Source of the DNA: Bacteroidia bacterium
GTDB lineage: Bacteria > Bacteroidota > Bacteroidia > Flavobacteriales > Flavobacteriaceae
Assembly: GCA_030427585.1 (NCBI GenBank)
Contig: JAUIBW010000004.1
Span: forward strand, 161,975 to 225,974
DNA length: 64,000 nt
Reading direction: 5' to 3'
A program made the position numbers and the translations under genes. Numbering within the stretch: position 1 is the stretch's first letter; the number at the start of each line of letters is the position of its first letter. Positions 17,342 through 25,989 of the stretch are shown here, in pieces. Below the pieces are notes generated by a model. It made no database searches. It saw only the letters and a program-made list of their open reading frames with translations, and had not been told where the DNA came from.

Positions 17342-19690
17342 TTACTCCTTTAATACTTTATGATATAAATCTGCTAATCGTACTTCAATATAATCAATGA
17401 TTTTATCCTCTGGGCGTTCTTCCACATACATAGTATAGATTTTCTTCAGATACTGCTCTTTTAATTTTTTAAGTTCACCTTCGGGGTTTCGGATTTCTTC
17501 CTGGGTAAGGTTCCATTTTTTGATAGAGAGCAACATATCTGTATGTGCATTGAATTTCTTTTCGATGACCTGTAAGGCCTTGATATCTTCTGGCTTCTTG
17601 TAGGTATTTACCTGGGCTTGTAGATATAAATATTCCTGTTGTATTTCAGAGTTTACTTGCTCCCCTTCATGGATAAGTTTTAGATAGCCATCATAAATCC
17701 ACTCGTCATACTTATCCAAAAACTCTTCATAGAAATACAGGGCTTTTAGATATGCTAAAGCTGCATCTTTATACACTTTTTTATGCTTATCCTCAGATTT
17801 TTTCACAACCCTGGCCAACAATCTTAATTCATCCTTTTTATGTTTTACCATCTCATTTGCCTGTTTTTCTTTGGCTACTGCATTAAGTTGAGGGGTGATT
17901 TCCCAAGGCAATCCTTCAAAAGTACGTTTACGGTAAGAAAAACTTAACCATGCATTTTCCTTGCGTTTAAAACTAGGTTTTTTGATGCCAAAAGTATAAT
18001 TATACCCAAAAGTGGCAGTTAGCTCACTTAAATTGTCTGCCGTTCCTCCACTTCTAAAAAGTTGTATAGCACTTGCATTAAAATTATGCCGTTTTAATAC
18101 TACGTAATTTAGATTCAAACGAATATTGGAAACTTGTGTTTTGGCAGACGTACTTTGGGATTCATTATACGATAGTCCAAGTCGGGTTCCCAGTTTTTTT
18201 TCAAAAAAACGTTTCCCGATACCTATGTTAGGCCCCCAGGTGGTAGCATCTTCTGTACCGATAGTATTGTAAGTAAAATTAATGCCTGTATTAATATCAA
18301 GACTTATATTAGGGAATGCAATTGTATAATTTGTCGCTGCATTATGAAAGGTAGAAGCATCGCCGACACGTACAATACCCCCCTGCTCATTTGCTACATC
18401 ATTAAGAGCATAATTAAATGCAATATTCTGATTGGATTCCTTTTTTTGTGAAAGTACGTAGTTAATTCCGAAGGTAGCATTTTGTGATAATTGTTTATAA
18501 TCCAGATCTTCTATTTCATCATCTAGCAGATTATCATCATTGATCACATCAAATTGATTGGGTTTGATGTTGGTATAGGTCTGAAAATTGGAATAGGATC
18601 CGGTAAAACTTAAACGGTCTGATGCTGTATACCCCGCATTAACAGCTCCTACAAAACGATTGGTAGCATTGGCTTTTATATTGTCGAGATCATCACGCTG
18701 ATATCCGATGTTCATCGCAAGGGTGAGCTTATCTTTAAAAAAAGAGCTAGCGGTATTCAGAGTAATATTTTCAAAATCATTATTAAAATAATAGGCTCCC
18801 AGGGTTTCATATCCAGGATCAATACGTTCGTAACCAATACCTACATTAGTTCTGCCAATGTTATATGTTAAGTTGGTTCTAAGGGCATTATAAAATTCTG
18901 TTGATGCGCGGTTACTAAATAATGTCGCAGCTAATCCTGTGCTGCCTTCATCACTTTCCGGTGCGCGAAGATCTTGTGTGATAGCAGTAGAGGCATATTC
19001 TACATCTAGAGTGAACTCTTTGGTGATTTTTACCTGGGTGTTTATACTGATCACCAGATTTTCTTTAGGCAATACGCCTTTAGCTTCTGGTACAGAATCT
19101 ATCGAACTTATATTATCTTTAGCATAAAAACCTATAACCCCCACTTTAAAACGTTCTTTTTCAAAGCTGGTTTTAAGCCCATATCCCATTCTTTGAAAAG
19201 CAGGAACAGTACGTTCATCTTCATCATCTGGTGTTGCTTTTAATAACTGTCCTGCCATTGCACTAATTTTGAATGCCCCGGGTGGAGCAAGATCTACACC
19301 ACCACCAGTAAACTGATGTCCATTTAGGGTATATGGAGAAAAGTTCATAGCCACATTACCAATATGGGCAGTCGCCCACTTGTATTTGGGGTGCAAACTG
19401 ATACGATTAAAATCAAAAGGTAATGCATAATCCAGGTTATCCCCCTGATTGGTAAAACTATAAGAGATGGGTACAGCAAACCCATAGATACTTACATTCA
19501 GGTTTCCACGCAGGAAATAGGTAAAAGGTTCCCGATTACTATTTTGATTGGAACTATAGTATACCCCATTGGCTGAAATTACACCACTTACCTTAATAGG
19601 TTTAGCCTTACCGACATTTTCGATATCGATGCTTTGGGCGTATCCAACAAATGAAAATAGAATAAGAAAGAGTAGGGTATAGTTTTTCAA
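17342..19690 (-). CDS. Outer-membrane beta-barrel protein with C-terminal helical domain, 782 aa
   Basis: The N-terminus is a signal peptide ending at VGYAQ (about residue 19). Residues about 30-590 are alternating amphipathic strands with aromatic girdles and many Asn/Gly turns, the look of a large outer-membrane barrel. From about residue 600 the protein changes to charged helices and coiled coil (KEKQANEMVKHKKDELRLLA, then LKALYFYEEFLDKYD at 648-662) up to the C-terminus. That tail is similar to much of the separate exported protein at 52877-53626. It is the last gene of the 20-kb minus-strand surface cluster. It may be an outer-membrane component of that system; no named family is recognised. 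Confidence 0.75.
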   Translation of the reverse strand: MKNYTLLFLILFSFVGYAQSIDIENVGKAKPIKVSGVISANGVYYSSNQNSNREPFTYFLRGNLNVSIYGFAVPISYSFTNQGDNLDYALPFDFNRISLHPKYKWATAHIGNVAMNFSPYTLNGHQFTGGGVDLAPPGAFKISAMAGQLLKATPDDEDERTVPAFQRMGYGLKTSFEKERFKVGVIGFYAKDNISSIDSVPEAKGVLPKENLVISINTQVKITKEFTLDVEYASTAITQDLRAPESDEGSTGLAATLFSNRASTEFYNALRTNLTYNIGRTNVGIGYERIDPGYETLGAYYFNNDFENITLNTASSFFKDKLTLAMNIGYQRDDLDNIKANATNRFVGAVNAGYTASDRLSFTGSYSNFQTYTNIKPNQFDVINDDNLLDDEIEDLDYKQLSQNATFGINYVLSQKKESNQNIAFNYALNDVANEQGGIVRVGDASTFHNAATNYTIAFPNISLDINTGINFTYNTIGTEDATTWGPNIGIGKRFFEKKLGTRLGLSYNESQSTSAKTQVSNIRLNLNYVVLKRHNFNASAIQLFRSGGTADNLSELTATFGYNYTFGIKKPSFKRKENAWLSFSYRKRTFEGLPWEITPQLNAVAKEKQANEMVKHKKDELRLLARVVKKSEDKHKKVYKDAALAYLKALYFYEEFLDKYDEWIYDGYLKLIHEGEQVNSEIQQEYLYLQAQVNTYKKPEDIKALQVIEKKFNAHTDMLLSIKKWNLTQEEIRNPEGELKKLKEQYLKKIYTMYVEERPEDKIIDYIEVRLADLYHKVLKE

Positions 19691-19722
19691 TACCTAATAT
19701 TTTTTGTAATCCTTAAGATGTA

Positions 19723-19757
19723 CCAGAATCACCGCAACAAGTTTTCGGTGATTCTGG
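19723..19757 (-). terminator. Hairpin between the lipocalin-like and barrel genes
   Basis: Perfect 12-bp stem CCAGAATCACCG (19723-19734) with CGGTGATTCTGG (19746-19757) and an 11-base loop. The minus-strand 3' side lacks a clean T run, so it may be an attenuator or processing site rather than a full terminator. Confidence 0.5.
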
Positions 19758-19771
19758 TTTCTAAATTTGTT

Positions 19772-20212
19772 TTATTGTTTTTGAAATACTTCTTTAAAAA
19801 CACTTTCTTTACCTTCTTCTATGAAGGTACTTGATTTTGTAAGTCTATTTCCTTCTACAACTATAGTGACCGTACCTTTTTCGGCATTATCTCCGTGACC
19901 AATAGTAAATTCATATTTATTTTCTTTGCCTAAGTTTTTCCAGAAACCGGATTGCGTACCTTGTGAATCACATATATTTTCTGAGCCTTGTTGTACCATA
20001 TCATAAGGCTGTATCACAAGGCTTCCACTATCATGAAACACCATAGTTGATTTCTTGACACAATCTGAAATATTCTCAGATACATCATTAGTATAGGTTT
20101 GCTCTAATTTCCATTTTCCTAATACGATATCATTGTTTCCATCATCATCACTACTGCAAGAAAAGGTTAATGCGGTTAAAAATGCAGTTGCTACTAAAAT
20201 TGCTTTTTTCAT
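19772..20212 (-). CDS. Lipocalin-like lipoprotein
   Basis: 146 residues with lipobox LTFSC followed by SSDDDGNN, the acidic post-Cys stretch common in Bacteroidota surface lipoproteins. The body reads as a lipocalin-like domain: VLGKWKLEQTYTND near the start (the typical GxW motif), then short strands, a paired Cys (ISDC and ENIC) and FTIGHG. Such proteins bind small hydrophobic ligands or are simply envelope proteins of unknown role. It lies between the immunity candidates and the barrel protein on the same strand, but is separated from the former by 167 bases, so it may have its own promoter. Confidence 0.75.
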   Translation of the reverse strand: MKKAILVATAFLTALTFSCSSDDDGNNDIVLGKWKLEQTYTNDVSENISDCVKKSTMVFHDSGSLVIQPYDMVQQGSENICDSQGTQSGFWKNLGKENKYEFTIGHGDNAEKGTVTIVVEGNRLTKSSTFIEEGKESVFKEVFQKQ

Positions 20213-20379
20213 GGTTTTAAAAATTTGAGTTGTTATATATTTATTAATTGTTAATGTTATTACGGTTGGATTTGTTTCGGTTTTATTTTTTATGTTTTGT
20301 TACTATTATTATATTCCTCTTTTCTTACTCTTACCAACACGCGCGAGACGTTCGCGATATCAGGAGAGATACATTTCCT

Positions 20380-20781
20380 TTATGATTCAAAACCTTTTGC
20401 TTTCAATACCTTATAAACTTTTTCGTTATGATCACTAATACGTTTATGTTCTTTTTTTGTATTTTCTTCATTCTCATAAATAGGTAAACCGAATTGTCCT
20501 TCATAATTTTCTAATTCAATACTTTCACCAAGTTCATTAATTCTCCCGTGTCTAGTATAATGATCTGTCATTAAATAGTAATCTATGATTACCTCTTTAT
20601 CTAATTCTTTAATTTTAAACTTTAGTTCCTTACATCCTCTGTTAGCATATTCATAATATTTAGAGATGTTAACCTCATTTAACTTTATCTGCTTAGGAAA
20701 AGGAAGTTTACTGTCATTTAATACTTTAGACAATATTCTTTTACAATAATTTTCTTGGTTTTTATTGAGAGTGATTTTCAC
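20380..20781 (-). CDS. Candidate immunity protein 2, small cytosolic protein
   Basis: Two starts are possible: an ATG at 20823 (147 aa, overlapping the preceding gene by 62 bases) or a GTG at 20781 (133 aa, 20-base overlap); I chose the latter. No signal peptide or membrane helix. It is strongly charged and Lys/Glu-rich, with central segments KYYEYANRGCKELKFKI and DYYLMTDHYTRHGRI. I know no family for it. It is the second gene after the toxin-like protein, overlaps the gene before it, and is cytosolic in a cluster where nearly everything else is exported; on that basis an immunity role is inferred, not shown. Confidence 0.6.
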   Translation of the reverse strand: MKITLNKNQENYCKRILSKVLNDSKLPFPKQIKLNEVNISKYYEYANRGCKELKFKIKELDKEVIIDYYLMTDHYTRHGRINELGESIELENYEGQFGLPIYENEENTKKEHKRISDHNEKVYKVLKAKGFES

Positions 20782-21127
20782 TATTTTTAATCTGTTTATA
20801 CATCTTAAGAATTCTTTTTTCAATTTTAACGTGATCCCACATACCTCCCCATATTTTTACAACCCCGGGCAAAAATGTCATAAATTCTGGTTCTACTTTT
20901 AAGACTTCTTCTAACCACTTTTTTTTATAAATAGAATAAGCACTTTGACCTACCTCTTCTTGACTACGCATACTTCTATATAATGAAGATGCCCAATGTT
21001 TGATACGTTCTTCTCTGGATTTTGAAGGGTATTCTTCATCCCAGAAGAGTTTTTCTTCTTTTTGAATATCTTGAGATACTTTTCTCAATCTTTTATCAAT
21101 TTCTTCTAATTCTTCCTTTGAATACAT
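20762..21127 (-). CDS. Candidate immunity protein 1, small cytosolic protein
   Basis: 121 residues starting at an ATG only 7 bases after the stop of the toxin-like gene. No signal peptide, no membrane segment, mostly helical and highly charged (KEELEEIDKRLRKVSQDI at the start), then a more hydrophobic segment FMTFLPGVVKIWGGMWDHV. I recognise no family. The close coupling to a C-terminal ADP-ribosyltransferase domain, the cytosolic character and local base composition lower than the cluster average fit a cognate immunity protein of a polymorphic toxin. The alternative is an unrelated accessory gene. Confidence 0.6.
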   Translation of the reverse strand: MYSKEELEEIDKRLRKVSQDIQKEEKLFWDEEYPSKSREERIKHWASSLYRSMRSQEEVGQSAYSIYKKKWLEEVLKVEPEFMTFLPGVVKIWGGMWDHVKIEKRILKMYKQIKNSENHSQ

Positions 21128-21134
21128 AATTAAT

Positions 21135-24100
21135 CTACTTTATTTGAATTAAACGTATTTCGTATATTCCATTGACAAAGTCTCGCCCGGTCACCTGAAA
21201 TTCACTTCCTCTTGGTAATAACAATTCTTTTCGTTGGTATCCTCTGAATTTAATCCCATCTGCAAAATCAGAAATATCTGGAGCATCTTTAACTTCCATA
21301 ATCAACTTCACATTTTTAGATGGTTTATCAAAAAAAGCAGCTCCTTTTGAACTTCCAGCAGATGTAAATTCATCGTATGGGACTTTCATCCCTTTTTGAT
21401 GTTTAGCAAGAAAAGCTGTTAAAGCTTTACCATCCAACTCAATTGCACGAAAAGCATTACCACTATATTTTGGTAACTTCCTTATCGATTTATCCAATAA
21501 TTCAGATATTTCTTTAGTCTTTACTATATTTTTTCCCTCTCTTAACCATCTATTTAAATCACCATAGAAAAAATTGGTCGTATATCCCCAAATTGCATAA
21601 GCTTCATCTCTTGCCAGTCTTGATGTATTACTTTTAACTAAAATATCTTCAATTGATTTAAAGAAATCTCCTTTGGTATGCACATTATGATATTTTCTAA
21701 AATAATCAAAAATCTCTTCTTCTGATTTTCCAAATTTCTTTAAAGAATTAACAAATTTTTTGGGTAACAAATCCTTTACAAAATCACCATTAACGGCATC
21801 TTTAAAAATCTTTAAAAGGTCTTCATCAGAATATTTACCTTTACCTATTTCATTTGCTATTTCTGTTAGCAACTCTGCATTTTCTTCAAGATAATCCAAA
21901 TTATCGGATCTCCTAATGACATCTTCAAATTGATATCTATCAATTCCTTTTGTTTTTAGAATTGGAGAAATTTCTTCTAAAGATTTACGAATATTTGGGA
22001 ACTTAGCTAATAAAACTACAGCATCATCAACCAATTTCCCTGCATTTTCTACCAAATTTTCAATAAAATCAACTCCTTTTTTAACTTTACCAAGTGCAGC
22101 TATTCCTCCTGTTCCTAGCAATGTACCTGCTGCTACAATATCTTTACCTGTTTGGTGTTTAATTTTATGAATGTTTGGTCCATTATATAAATCAGAACGT
22201 TCATCAACAAACTTGTTATAAATCTTCTCTATATCAATATTTAGAATAGCCTGATTTATTTGATTTCTGGTTTTTTCATCTGTAGTATAGTCCACGACAA
22301 TACTAATCAATAAAGGAATGCTTTTGATTTCATCAATTGCCCCATCAACAAGTCCTGCAGATAGGGACTCCATATAATACTCTTCATTTTTAAAAGAATA
22401 TTGATCCCATAATTCTTCAGGAAGTTTAACATCGTATAAGACTTGTTTGAATGTCGAATACACTTCAAGAGTAGCATCTTTAAATATTTTGATGATTTCT
22501 CCTGCAGTAAGTTCTTTGCCTTGCAGCATATTAAATAAAGCTTGGGCATGAAGTTCTGCTATGGCTTCATAATCTTTCTGGGTAAGTTTATCAAAATATT
22601 CTCGATCAAAGTTTACTTTATAACCAATTTCCTTTGCTTTGGTATCATAGTGAAAATACATTACTAATTCTCCTCTGTTCGGATTCGATGCTCTATGTCT
22701 AGCATCCTCTATCATCTCTTGTGGTGTCCCAGAATGAGTGACTATTATTTGATGTATTTTACCATCATTAGAAAATGTATAATTTAATTGATCCGGAGAT
22801 GGATTATCATCTGTGTTACTAAAATCTACTACTTCTTGATTATCAATACGAATATGTTTAAAGAACTCTTTACCATTTCCATAACTAAAAACACCGTCAA
22901 AAACAGAATCTTTTCTCAATGTAACTTTAGCATTAGTATCATTTTCATTAAGTCCTAAATCTTTCTTGATTTTGTCTAATTCCGCATCTAGCTCTTTTTT
23001 CTCTTTTTCGGCAATTTCTTTTTTATTATCAGCTTCTTCTTTGAGTGCTTGAGCTTCTTCTTGTAACTGTTCTTTTTCTGGACTCTCTGCTTTATCAGCC
23101 TGTTCTAATATAGACTCTGCTTCTTCATCAAGCTGTTGGGCTTCATTTATGGTATTACCTACATTATTAACTTGTTCTATAAGTCGATCACCTTTATCTT
23201 TTGGTAGTTTTCCTGAATTAACTAAATCATTTATGATATCTTTAAAAGAATTCATCCAAGCTTCCAAATTTTCCAACTCATCACTCACATCATCCATTCC
23301 GCTCCAATTAGGATCATAATCAGTCACTAAAACCCCATCGACAAGCTCGTAGTCGGTATTGATCTTTATATCTACAAATCCAATTTTTATTTTGGTATCT
23401 GCCAGATAAGGAACAGTAATATATCCCCAACCTGAAAATCTACCAGTGCCCCCCTGAGCAATTTCACCTATAGCAGGTGCTTCGGTATTACCAGCAGTAA
23501 CCCGTTTTACTGTTATAGGAAACTCGCCTGCGGTAAACACCTCATTGACCACTAAAGTCTGTAGTGGTTCCTGATTGTCAATATGCTGCTCTGGGGTGAC
23601 CCCACATGTGAAATCTGATCCCCCACGGGTAGTGGTCGTAAATTCGAATAAACGAGAGAAGGTGTAGCCCCCATTTTCTCCACATTTTCCCCCTACACGG
23701 TATTCATAAGTGGTGTTTTCCTGTAAGCGTTGTATACGGGCTTGTTCACTGTAGGAATTTACCTCATACCAATTTGCATTATCCCCATCCTTTTTACGGT
23801 ACTGTATTTGGTATTGGCTATGATCTACCCCTTGCCAATACACCATTGCAGAACTATTGCTATTACTTTCTGCCAGAACAAACTGTGGTGGTGTACACTG
23901 TTTGGTATAATTAAAGTGAAAAATCTCGCTATATCCCTTATTTTTAAACAGGGACAATTCACTAATTCCGTCAGTTACAATAGCCTGTACTCTCCATCCA
24001 TAGGTTTTATCGGGTAGTAATGGGGTTTCTGCCGGGCCATACAATAGCGTTGTGGATCTGGTCGTAGTCTGATATAAAGGCCTGCCTGCTAAAAAAGCTG

Positions 24101-24776
24101 CCTGGGGATCGATATTGGTATCCCAAATCTCTACTAATGTAAATTCATATTGTACGTTGGTCGCGTTGATATGCCTTGGTGTCCATTGAAAAATGATATT
24201 CTGCGAATCCCTAAAAGCAACATTCTCCCCACGGCCAGGCATATTTAAAATGGGAGGATCATTAAGTACAATATAGGCCGTAGCACACCCTTTTTCTCCC
24301 AGTTGTTGTCCTGATAGATAATCATATACTTCAAAACAAAATTGGTACAGCCCTGCTGCAAGGGGTTTGCTATATTGTTGCGGGGATATCCCAACCAGGT
24401 TCTCTAACTGAAAATAAGGGCGTAAGTCTATATTAGTCAATCGCTTCGGAACCCCACCATTAAGTGTAATGGGGTTTTCTCCTATAATCACATCTGTACT
24501 TCGTGCTGAAAACCCATTATTACCCTCAATAGAAAGTTTTAGGGTAACCTGCCTGTTAAACTCATTAACATCCCGTAACAGTAGGTTAAATACCAAGCGA
24601 TCACTATTAGCTGTAGCATAATCTGATAACTTCACACTGTAAGGCGGAAACAGGTTTCCGTTTACCTGTACAGGTAGTTGTGCCATGACCAATAATGGGA
24701 GTAACATACCTACAACTAATAGCACTTTGAAAAAGCTATTTTGGATGTAGTCGGTTATTTTATTGAGGGATTTCAT
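21135..24776 (-). CDS. Exported Fn3-type protein with C-terminal ADP-ribosyltransferase (toxin-like) domain
   Basis: 1213 residues. Order: signal peptide (about 1-33, ending VMAQ); an N-terminal beta region that from memory resembles the TANFOR-type region of Bacteroidota surface proteins (GLYQFCFEVYDY, FQWTPRHIN); an Fn3-like domain near 290-390; a conserved-looking module around 395-500 (FTAGEFPI, GRFSGWGYI); coiled coil about 510-620; a linker with KDIVAAGTLLGTGGIAALGK; and a C-terminal ADP-ribosyltransferase-like domain of about 160 residues. That domain has the helix YTTNFFYGDLNRWLR (1065-1079), Arg1110 in NAFRAIELD, the STS-type strand DEFTSAGSS (about 1135-1143), and RKELLLPRGSEF with candidate catalytic Glu1184. 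The first Glu of the usual ExE pair is Arg. No T9SS tail is present. Two small cytosolic genes follow. Confidence 0.8.
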   Translation of the reverse strand: MKSLNKITDYIQNSFFKVLLVVGMLLPLLVMAQLPVQVNGNLFPPYSVKLSDYATANSDRLVFNLLLRDVNEFNRQVTLKLSIEGNNGFSARSTDVIIGENPITLNGGVPKRLTNIDLRPYFQLENLVGISPQQYSKPLAAGLYQFCFEVYDYLSGQQLGEKGCATAYIVLNDPPILNMPGRGENVAFRDSQNIIFQWTPRHINATNVQYEFTLVEIWDTNIDPQAAFLAGRPLYQTTTRSTTLLYGPAETPLLPDKTYGWRVQAIVTDGISELSLFKNKGYSEIFHFNYTKQCTPPQFVLAESNSNSSAMVYWQGVDHSQYQIQYRKKDGDNANWYEVNSYSEQARIQRLQENTTYEYRVGGKCGENGGYTFSRLFEFTTTTRGGSDFTCGVTPEQHIDNQEPLQTLVVNEVFTAGEFPITVKRVTAGNTEAPAIGEIAQGGTGRFSGWGYITVPYLADTKIKIGFVDIKINTDYELVDGVLVTDYDPNWSGMDDVSDELENLEAWMNSFKDIINDLVNSGKLPKDKGDRLIEQVNNVGNTINEAQQLDEEAESILEQADKAESPEKEQLQEEAQALKEEADNKKEIAEKEKKELDAELDKIKKDLGLNENDTNAKVTLRKDSVFDGVFSYGNGKEFFKHIRIDNQEVVDFSNTDDNPSPDQLNYTFSNDGKIHQIIVTHSGTPQEMIEDARHRASNPNRGELVMYFHYDTKAKEIGYKVNFDREYFDKLTQKDYEAIAELHAQALFNMLQGKELTAGEIIKIFKDATLEVYSTFKQVLYDVKLPEELWDQYSFKNEEYYMESLSAGLVDGAIDEIKSIPLLISIVVDYTTDEKTRNQINQAILNIDIEKIYNKFVDERSDLYNGPNIHKIKHQTGKDIVAAGTLLGTGGIAALGKVKKGVDFIENLVENAGKLVDDAVVLLAKFPNIRKSLEEISPILKTKGIDRYQFEDVIRRSDNLDYLEENAELLTEIANEIGKGKYSDEDLLKIFKDAVNGDFVKDLLPKKFVNSLKKFGKSEEEIFDYFRKYHNVHTKGDFFKSIEDILVKSNTSRLARDEAYAIWGYTTNFFYGDLNRWLREGKNIVKTKEISELLDKSIRKLPKYSGNAFRAIELDGKALTAFLAKHQKGMKVPYDEFTSAGSSKGAAFFDKPSKNVKLIMEVKDAPDISDFADGIKFRGYQRKELLLPRGSEFQVTGRDFVNGIYEIRLIQIK

Positions 24777-24816
24777 GGGCTATATTTATATTAGTTTTGC
24801 AGAAGTATTTCTAAGT

Positions 24817-25977
24817 TTATTCCAGAGTAAATGGAAATTCATTGGTTTCATAATGCTCACCTTCCCAATTAAAAGTGAATTTTATTTTATAATCTCCGGA
24901 TTCTTCTATTGGCATATGTATTGTAGCAAGTCTGGCATAGTGTAAACTAGGGAATTCTAATAAATTTCCTTCAAAATCCCTGTTGGAAATACGATCATAA
25001 GCCAAACAATGATTATTTGTAGTGGTAAGCTGATCCTGAACAATGTATTCTTTTCCATCTGAGAGACGGGTAATGACCGCATCACTTATTTCTGTCAACC
25101 CAGGTTGATAAGAATTGAGCTGTGAACCCGATATTGAAGAGGTGAAAAAGTTTCCCCTAAAGGAAATAAAATGTACATCTTCCCTGCATTCCCCACTTCC
25201 AGAACGAACCTCATCGATAGAAATTTTCTCAATGTGTACAGCCTTGTTAAATACCCGTAGTTTAATTGGCCTGCTATTGTCTTTATTGGAAAGGTCAAAA
25301 GCATTTATAGGGTTGTGGTAAGAATTTCCAGACTTAATCCCTATATAATAATCCTTAAAATATTCGTAGGGAGTATCAGACAAAATATCTTCTGGTAGTC
25401 TAAATTCAATGCGATCTTCAAAAATACTTAAGTCGATTACCGGAATACTATCATTGGGATTATCCACATTCACAAGATGAATTTCAGAAGAGTCCGTATT
25501 TTTATCACTTTTTTTTAAGATATGAGAAAAACCTTCATGGGAATATATATAGTGTTCATTAATATCCATAAAAGAATTGGTTTCCCGGATCAGTTGAAAT
25601 AACGAAGTAGTAAAAAAATCCTGTTCTATAGCACCAATAGTGTTTTCTTTTCCGTTTCTATCATCATACACCATATCAATGATATATGTAGTAACAGGGT
25701 TAAGATCAGTAATAACTTTATTTTTTTCGAGAGGGTAACGTTTAAATGTGGACTCCCCTTTTTTCTTAATTCCATAATATACTGTATATCCATTTGGATT
25801 ATCAAAAGAGCCTGTGTATGATAAAGTAACTCCCTTTTCTGTTATACTAGTGATGTCAAGTTTTACATCTTTTGGGTTAATTTGGATAGATACTTCATTT
25901 CCATCCTCGTCGCTAGAACAGGAATATAATCCAAATACTATGACATATGCGATACTTAATATTTTTAAAAGCTTCAT
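24817..25977 (-). CDS. Fn3-like surface lipoprotein, 386 aa
   Basis: Lipobox GLYSC (Cys about residue 20) followed by SSDEDGNE, the acidic sorting stretch seen on Bacteroidota surface lipoproteins. Residues about 35-125 look like a single fibronectin type III-like domain (ITEKGVTLSYTGSF, then VITDLNPVTTYIID). The remaining 250 residues are beta-rich with no family I recognise. It lies 12 bases downstream of the PKD lipoprotein gene and 40 bases upstream of the toxin-like gene, so it is part of the same transcript. A role in holding or presenting the neighbouring exported protein is only an inference. Confidence 0.75.
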   Translation of the reverse strand: MKLLKILSIAYVIVFGLYSCSSDEDGNEVSIQINPKDVKLDITSITEKGVTLSYTGSFDNPNGYTVYYGIKKKGESTFKRYPLEKNKVITDLNPVTTYIIDMVYDDRNGKENTIGAIEQDFFTTSLFQLIRETNSFMDINEHYIYSHEGFSHILKKSDKNTDSSEIHLVNVDNPNDSIPVIDLSIFEDRIEFRLPEDILSDTPYEYFKDYYIGIKSGNSYHNPINAFDLSNKDNSRPIKLRVFNKAVHIEKISIDEVRSGSGECREDVHFISFRGNFFTSSISGSQLNSYQPGLTEISDAVITRLSDGKEYIVQDQLTTTNNHCLAYDRISNRDFEGNLLEFPSLHYARLATIHMPIEESGDYKIKFTFNWEGEHYETNEFPFTLE

Positions 25978-25989
25978 AAGTGTACTAAT

